Source: Candidatus Aminicenantota bacterium
Lineage (GTDB): Bacteria > Acidobacteriota > Aminicenantia > UBA2199
Assembly (NCBI GenBank): GCA_020355945.1
Contig: CP070627.1
Location: forward strand, 2,011,753-2,017,446
DNA: 5,694 bases
Direction: 5' to 3'
Each line of letters opens with the position of its first letter. The stretch's first letter is position 1. The notes beneath the pieces are model-generated. The model was given only the letters and a program-made list of their open reading frames with translations, was not told where the DNA came from and did not search any database. A program made the position numbers and the translations under genes. Below are positions 5,671-5,694 of the stretch, piece after piece.

Positions 5671-5694
5671 CCTTTGTCTCTTCACTTCTTGCCT

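Overview
The window holds two complete protein-coding genes that face each other, both encoding exported beta-propeller-type proteins, with short non-coding stretches on each side. The style fits an uncultured diderm bacterium of the Candidatus Aminicenantes / Acidobacteriota kind. Two things suggest this. The first gene is a small secreted 6-bladed beta-propeller protein with an FGQKGEGPGEL-type motif, a family I remember as heavily expanded in Aminicenantes. The second is a giant SBBP-repeat protein with a DUF7948-like N-terminus and BACON and Ig-like tail modules. The lineage is inferred from memory of protein families, not from a marker gene.

Layout. Bases 1-300 carry no convincing gene: a C-rich/G-rich patch, a purine-rich tandem repeat and then an AT-rich leader. 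Bases 315-1379 (+) encode a 354-residue exported protein behind a strong ribosome binding site. Bases 1380-1535 separate the convergent genes and contain a long GC-rich hairpin followed by a short T run, the best terminator candidate for the first gene. Bases 1536-5507 (-) encode a 1323-residue secreted multidomain protein: signal peptide, DUF7948-like domain, seven SBBP repeats (probably one seven-bladed propeller), a cysteine-rich jelly-roll-like module, BACON, two Ig-like modules and a C-terminal putative-Ig module. Bases 5508-5694 are the AT-rich upstream region of that gene, with a strong Shine-Dalgarno, a possible promoter overlapped by an inverted repeat, and a perfect 32-bp palindrome.

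The two genes are convergent, so they are not an operon. Both products should act outside the cytoplasm, probably as binding, adhesion or scaffold proteins; neither shows an enzymatic active site that I can point to. I see no mobile-element gene, RNA gene, CRISPR array, defence system or other novel multi-gene system. The points worth a second look are the domain architecture of the large protein, its six-cysteine module and the structured intergenic DNA.
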